64,000 bases of DNA. It comes from Halosegnis rubeus (lineage in GTDB: Archaea > Halobacteriota > Halobacteria > Halobacteriales > Haloarculaceae). This document shows positions 61,427-64,000 of this stretch, in pieces (positions within the stretch are counted from its first letter, which is position 1; the number at the start of each line of letters is the position of its first letter). The DNA is taken from NCBI RefSeq assembly GCF_009184545.1, contig NZ_QJOW01000002.1:62001-126000 (forward strand), in the 5' to 3' direction. The position numbers were made by a program, and so were the translations under genes. A model generated the notes under the pieces. That model was not told the DNA's origin and did not search any database. It saw only the letters and a list, made by a program, of their open reading frames with translations.

Positions 61427-62070
61427 TGTACTTCACCTCCGTACTTACCCCAGACGTACTCGACCAAGTTCTCGCCATCTACACCGAGCATCTCCTCGGC
61501 TTCATCCACCAGATAGGAGTCCTTCGCCATCTCCACATCATCGTACTTGCAGAGGGTGGCAAACCCGAGTGCGGCTCCGTCGATGCCCTCGTAGTAGCGG
61601 CTGAAACCCTGAAGTGACTCCTGCATCACCCTCTGGACAGCCCACCCTTTGATGGGTTCCTTGACTTCTGCTTGCGAGAGGATGACGTGCGCTCGACAGA
61701 ACTTGAAGACGTCTTCCTGTCGGACCTTCTGCCCATCCCACCCCTCGCTGTACCCGTTGGCCCGTCGTTCGGCGGGATGCTGGCGACCGTGTTGCAGGAG
61801 GAACAACACTTCGTATCGCTCCTGCTCGTCAGCGTCTTTCGCCCACAGCGTCGTGCGGGCGCTCGTACAAGGTGGATAACTCGGTCGGTGAGACACCCAC
61901 ACCTTGTCATTCTGGATGTCACTCCACGACTTCGAGCCACTGTCGAGTCGCTCCTCTAACGCGAGCGGTTGCCCTCCATCGGTAACGGGTTCCGCTGTGT
62001 CTGTATCCACGCCCTTCTCGGACGCTTGGCTGTTCTCCTGATTGCCAGAGTCGTTGCTGTTGCGTTGCAT
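61423..62070 (-). CDS. element protein of unknown function
   Basis: In the 215-residue protein the first 55 residues are polar and probably disordered (MQRNSNDSGNQENSQASEKG…). The remainder is helical by pattern, with DEQERYEVLFLLQHGRQHPAERRANGYSEGW and GWAVQRVMQESLQGFSRYYEGIDGAALGFATLCKYDDVEMAKD. No family is recognised. It has an SD-like GGTGA six bases before the ATG at 62070 and overlaps the primase gene, suggesting a common role in replication or its control. Confidence 0.75.
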   Translation of the reverse strand: MQRNSNDSGNQENSQASEKGVDTDTAEPVTDGGQPLALEERLDSGSKSWSDIQNDKVWVSHRPSYPPCTSARTTLWAKDADEQERYEVLFLLQHGRQHPAERRANGYSEGWDGQKVRQEDVFKFCRAHVILSQAEVKEPIKGWAVQRVMQESLQGFSRYYEGIDGAALGFATLCKYDDVEMAKDSYLVDEAEEMLGVDGENLVEYVWGKYGGEVQ

Positions 62071-62416
62071 TTTCTGTCACCTCACAAGCCAGAGTCGTCG
62101 CTCAAGAGCCGTCCTGAACAGTCTCACGACTGCCAGACCCACTGCTCAAACCACCGTCTACACGGACACCCTCAGCAGGAGAAGTGGCTACTCAGCGAGC
62201 GATACGTTTCTGACTTCCTTACATTACTATACGGGAGATTATCACTTAAAGGTGGCGGCGAGTTTTTTCGCCATTTTATGGACATAGAGGCCCCATTAGC
62301 CTGCCTTTCTAGACGAACGTGGGTACCATATCACTTTTAAATCCTACTGTGTTATCTCTGCTGTCTGTCATTCTAAGAGGAGTGGTCTACCACTCCTTTC
62401 ACTCCTCCATATGTAA
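62071..62416. other. AT-rich regulatory or origin-like region of the element
   Basis: No gene is seen between 62070 and the integrase stop at 62435. The region contains a hairpin GGCGA-gttttt-TCGCC (62257-62272), AT-rich runs at 62218-62250 and 62331-62340, and the palindrome AGGAGTGGT-ct-ACCACTCCT (62378-62397). This is followed by two further CACTCCT-like repeats. Placement upstream of the primase operon suits an origin or an operator. Confidence 0.5.
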
Positions 62417-62436
62417 CCTATGACAATCGGGCGGTC
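62417..62436 (-). repeat. element leader repeat, copy 3
   Basis: On the minus strand this is an exact copy of the 20 bases at 59362-59381. It overlaps the last bases of the integrase stop codon and heads the leader of the primase operon. Confidence 0.75.
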
Positions 62437-63433
62437 ACACCGAGTCGAGGTACTCTCTCCGTTGCTCCATCTTCTCCTCCTCGGTCATCTTGTTGTAGTG
62501 CCTGTCGAGAATGTCGGGCGAGACATCTGCCCTGTCAGAGACGACCTGCTTCGGCACGTCGTTCTTCAGGAGATGAGTTAGGCTCCCCTTCCGCAAGCAG
62601 TGGGGACTCCGTGATTGCTCGCACTTGCTGGCGTAGGAGTAGGGGTACTGTTCGGCACAACAGCAGGACTCCCCGTGGTAGCAGGGTCGGGTGATGTGGT
62701 ACACGAGGGCACGGATGTTGCTCTGGCTCACACGCCCTTGCTTAGTAGTAATGAGCGGCTCTCGTCCGTTGTCGTCAGTTACGTCGGGACGAGTGTGGGT
62801 TATCCAATCGCTCAGGACTTCACAGGTACGTTCTGGCAAGGCGATGGTTCGCTCTGCCCTCTTGCCATTCTTGAGAGACGTTCCTTCGTCGGGACGATGC
62901 CGTATTGCGAGTGCTTGCTCCTCCGAGCGGAAGTCTTCGAGATCGAGCGAGTGTAGGGTACCCATCCGTATCGAGGTCGCCCAGAACATCTCGAAGAGGA
63001 CGTGCTTTCGAGAGGCGTACTCGAACCGTTCGAGATACTCCCGAATCTTCCCTGCCCGCTCTCCGTCCAGCATCTCGTCCTTCACGTCTTCGTTGGCATC
63101 GAGGGTCGGAAGCAGAATCTCCTCGTGGGTGCCTGACTCGACAGCGTCGATGCTCTCACAGAATCGCACGAAGGCTCGGAGCGTCGAGAGTTGGGTCCGA
63201 AGCGACACAGGGTTGAGGTCGCCGTCGTCCTTCCGCCAGAGTCGGTAATCGTACAGCCTGCGACCGGTGAGGCCGTTGAGGTTGGTGAGGTTCTCCTGTC
63301 CACACCAGCGCACGAAGTGCTTGAGACGGTATCTGTGAGCCTGTACGGTTCTCTCAGAAGCGTCGTCTTCCCGTTGTGCGAGGTAGAGGTCTACCGCTTT
63401 CTGTGGTGCGATGGGTTCGAGGTTTTGGGTCAT
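62435..63433 (-). CDS. int: tyrosine-type integrase
   Basis: In the 332-residue site-specific recombinase an N-terminal SAM-like core-binding domain (residues 10-100) precedes the catalytic domain. The catalytic residues are Arg in ATSIRMGTLHSL (about 155), His-x-x-Arg in SPHCLRKGSL (about 280-283) and Tyr in LDRHYNKM (about 313). Between them is a cysteine cluster (CYHGESCCC…SKC, about 253-274) that may bind zinc, a feature of some haloarchaeal integrases. It is not split by the attachment site and should catalyse integration into tRNA-Tyr. Confidence 0.93.
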   Translation of the reverse strand: MTQNLEPIAPQKAVDLYLAQREDDASERTVQAHRYRLKHFVRWCGQENLTNLNGLTGRRLYDYRLWRKDDGDLNPVSLRTQLSTLRAFVRFCESIDAVESGTHEEILLPTLDANEDVKDEMLDGERAGKIREYLERFEYASRKHVLFEMFWATSIRMGTLHSLDLEDFRSEEQALAIRHRPDEGTSLKNGKRAERTIALPERTCEVLSDWITHTRPDVTDDNGREPLITTKQGRVSQSNIRALVYHITRPCYHGESCCCAEQYPYSYASKCEQSRSPHCLRKGSLTHLLKNDVPKQVVSDRADVSPDILDRHYNKMTEEEKMEQRREYLDSV

Positions 63434-63514
63434 CGGTTGTCATCTCCGCGAACCCACGACGTCGGTCGGGGAAGCCGAGCAGATTGCCCGATGCCACCCT
63501 GTTATCGCGCCGCA

Positions 63515-63544
63515 GTCCCCCGTTCAAATCGGGGAGGGCGGACT
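63515..63544 (+). repeat. attachment site attR
   Basis: The sequence is identical to 58982-59011 and forms the right border of the element. Only the tRNA 3' half is present. Confidence 0.9.
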
Positions 63545-63785
63545 ACTTCTCACGCCGTATCAGGGCATCCGACAGTTCCCACGCTGTCGTGCGATTTCGG
63601 CGGTTGCTCGACCTCGGAAAATCGTGAGTGGAACGAGGAGACGAACGGTGTCCGTCGCCGTCGGGCGATTTCCGTAGCTGAAACTTGTCTCCCGTCTTCT
63701 TGACCGCCCCGTTGGTCGCCGACTCGTCTTGACTGCCGTCTGGTTTGACACACGTTTTAAATTGGGATGGGTTCCACAGTACAGT
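63545..63785. other. host sequence right of the element, no gene
   Basis: About 240 bases without a supported gene. The TATA-like gttttaaatt at 63754-63763 lies 23-32 bases before the GTG at 63786 and probably starts that gene's leaderless mRNA. Confidence 0.5.
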
Positions 63786-64000
63786 GTGACAGCCCGGGTG
63801 ATCTGCCTCGGTCAGGCGTACGACGGGGCGGTTGGGGACGCGCTGTCGGCTGCCGGCTACACGGTGGAGACAGTCGCGACGCCGGCGGATGCCCGCGAGC
63901 GGCTGCCCGGTGCAGCCGCGCTCGTCGTCGGGCCGGCAATCTCACCCGAGGAGACGCTCTCGTTGTGTCGACAGGACGTGTCGGTCGTGGTCTACGCCGA
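63786..64000 (+). CDS. N-terminus of a receiver-like sensor protein (truncated by window)
   Basis: A GTG start opens TARVICLGQAYDGAVGDALSAAGYTVETVATPADARERLPGAAALVVGP, an alternating strand-helix pattern like the receiver-type N-terminus of haloarchaeal sensor proteins such as that at 20258. The frame is open to the window end (71 codons). The output domain is not visible, so the class remains open. Confidence 0.6.
   Translation, partial: MTARVICLGQAYDGAVGDALSAAGYTVETVATPADARERLPGAAALVVGPAISPEETLSLCRQDVSVVVYA

Larger units (their letters stand above)
58982..63544. mobile_element. integrative element in tRNA-Tyr
   Basis: Two identical 30-base repeats (58982-59011 and 63515-63544) enclose 4.56 kb. 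The left repeat is the 3' half of the tRNA gene and the right repeat recreates it. Inside are an unsplit tyrosine integrase near the right end, RNase HI, an AEP primase-like protein and two uncharacterised genes. Base composition is richer in A and T than the host, and SD-like sequences precede some starts. No capsid or packaging genes were seen. A small integrated plasmid, satellite or degraded provirus is likely. Confidence 0.9.

Noticed and set aside
1-64000. CRISPR array or complete insertion sequence
   Set aside because: No regularly spaced short direct repeats with spacers and no intact transposase with terminal inverted repeats were found.

Overview
The window comes from a haloarchaeon (class Halobacteria). 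The proteins are very acidic and the coding sequence is GC-rich. Many genes have a TATA box about 25 bases before the start codon and no ribosome binding site. Several loci are haloarchaeal or archaeal hallmarks: a LysW-carrier arginine cluster, ncsA-ftsZ2-cdrS-cdrL, an archaeal RNase P RNA, archaeal Rio2 and a C1:G72 tRNA-Tyr. The genus cannot be fixed from sequence alone.

Layout. 1-4.8 kb: a metallophosphoesterase, a CDF metal transporter, an XPD/DinG-type helicase, a 2H phosphoesterase and a 57-residue membrane protein. 4.8-14 kb: arginine biosynthesis in one direction (argG-argH, then lysW-argX-argC-argB-argD-argE-argF), mostly with overlapping start/stop codons. An Arg-containing mini-ORF lies upstream of argG and a 41-codon coupled ORF lies between argC and argB. 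14-26 kb: an HxlR regulator, thrC, serA, a UPF0200/UPF0201 pair, a membrane-bound molybdopterin oxidoreductase, a GAF protein, the metY-metX operon, and a sulfatase-fold enzyme coupled to a UPF0104 membrane protein. 27-35 kb: a CobT-like protein, SDR, HD hydrolase, CBS protein, thioesterase, GNAT, nicotinamidase, an Hvo_1808-type lipoprotein and nicotinate phosphoribosyltransferase. 35-39 kb: RNase P RNA (minus strand), a broken subtilase and a copper ATPase. 39-46 kb: rio2, SDR, alpha/beta hydrolase, kynureninase, a DJ-1 protein, and an NmrA-type gene next to a twice-frameshifted reductase facing an HxlR regulator across a palindromic operator. 46-56.5 kb: an ABC exporter, a DUF4166-like protein, an RNase H-fold nuclease, lipoate ligase, endonuclease IV, a cupin, a methyltransferase, an M29 aminopeptidase, an unknown gene, a frameshifted gene and ncsA. 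56.6-58.8 kb: ftsZ2-cdrS and cdrL, the cell-division locus.

Mobile DNA. A 4.56 kb integrative element (58982-63544) sits in the 3' half of the tRNA-Tyr gene, bounded by identical 30-base repeats. It carries an unsplit tyrosine integrase, RNase HI, a short AEP primase with a C-terminal helix-bundle-like region but no helicase, and two uncharacterised genes. A leader sequence recurs three times inside it, once in front of a five-codon gene remnant.

Most unusual non-coding structure. Two intergenic regions (26188-26845 and 50210-50690) are diverged copies of one element about 0.5 kb long. It is built of hairpins whose arms differ between copies yet still pair. A separate family of hairpins with an 11-base loop like GAGCGAAGTGA occurs as a 70-bp tandem repeat at 54182-54321 and singly at 35159-35183, again with changed but complementary stems. 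No complete insertion sequence or CRISPR array was seen.
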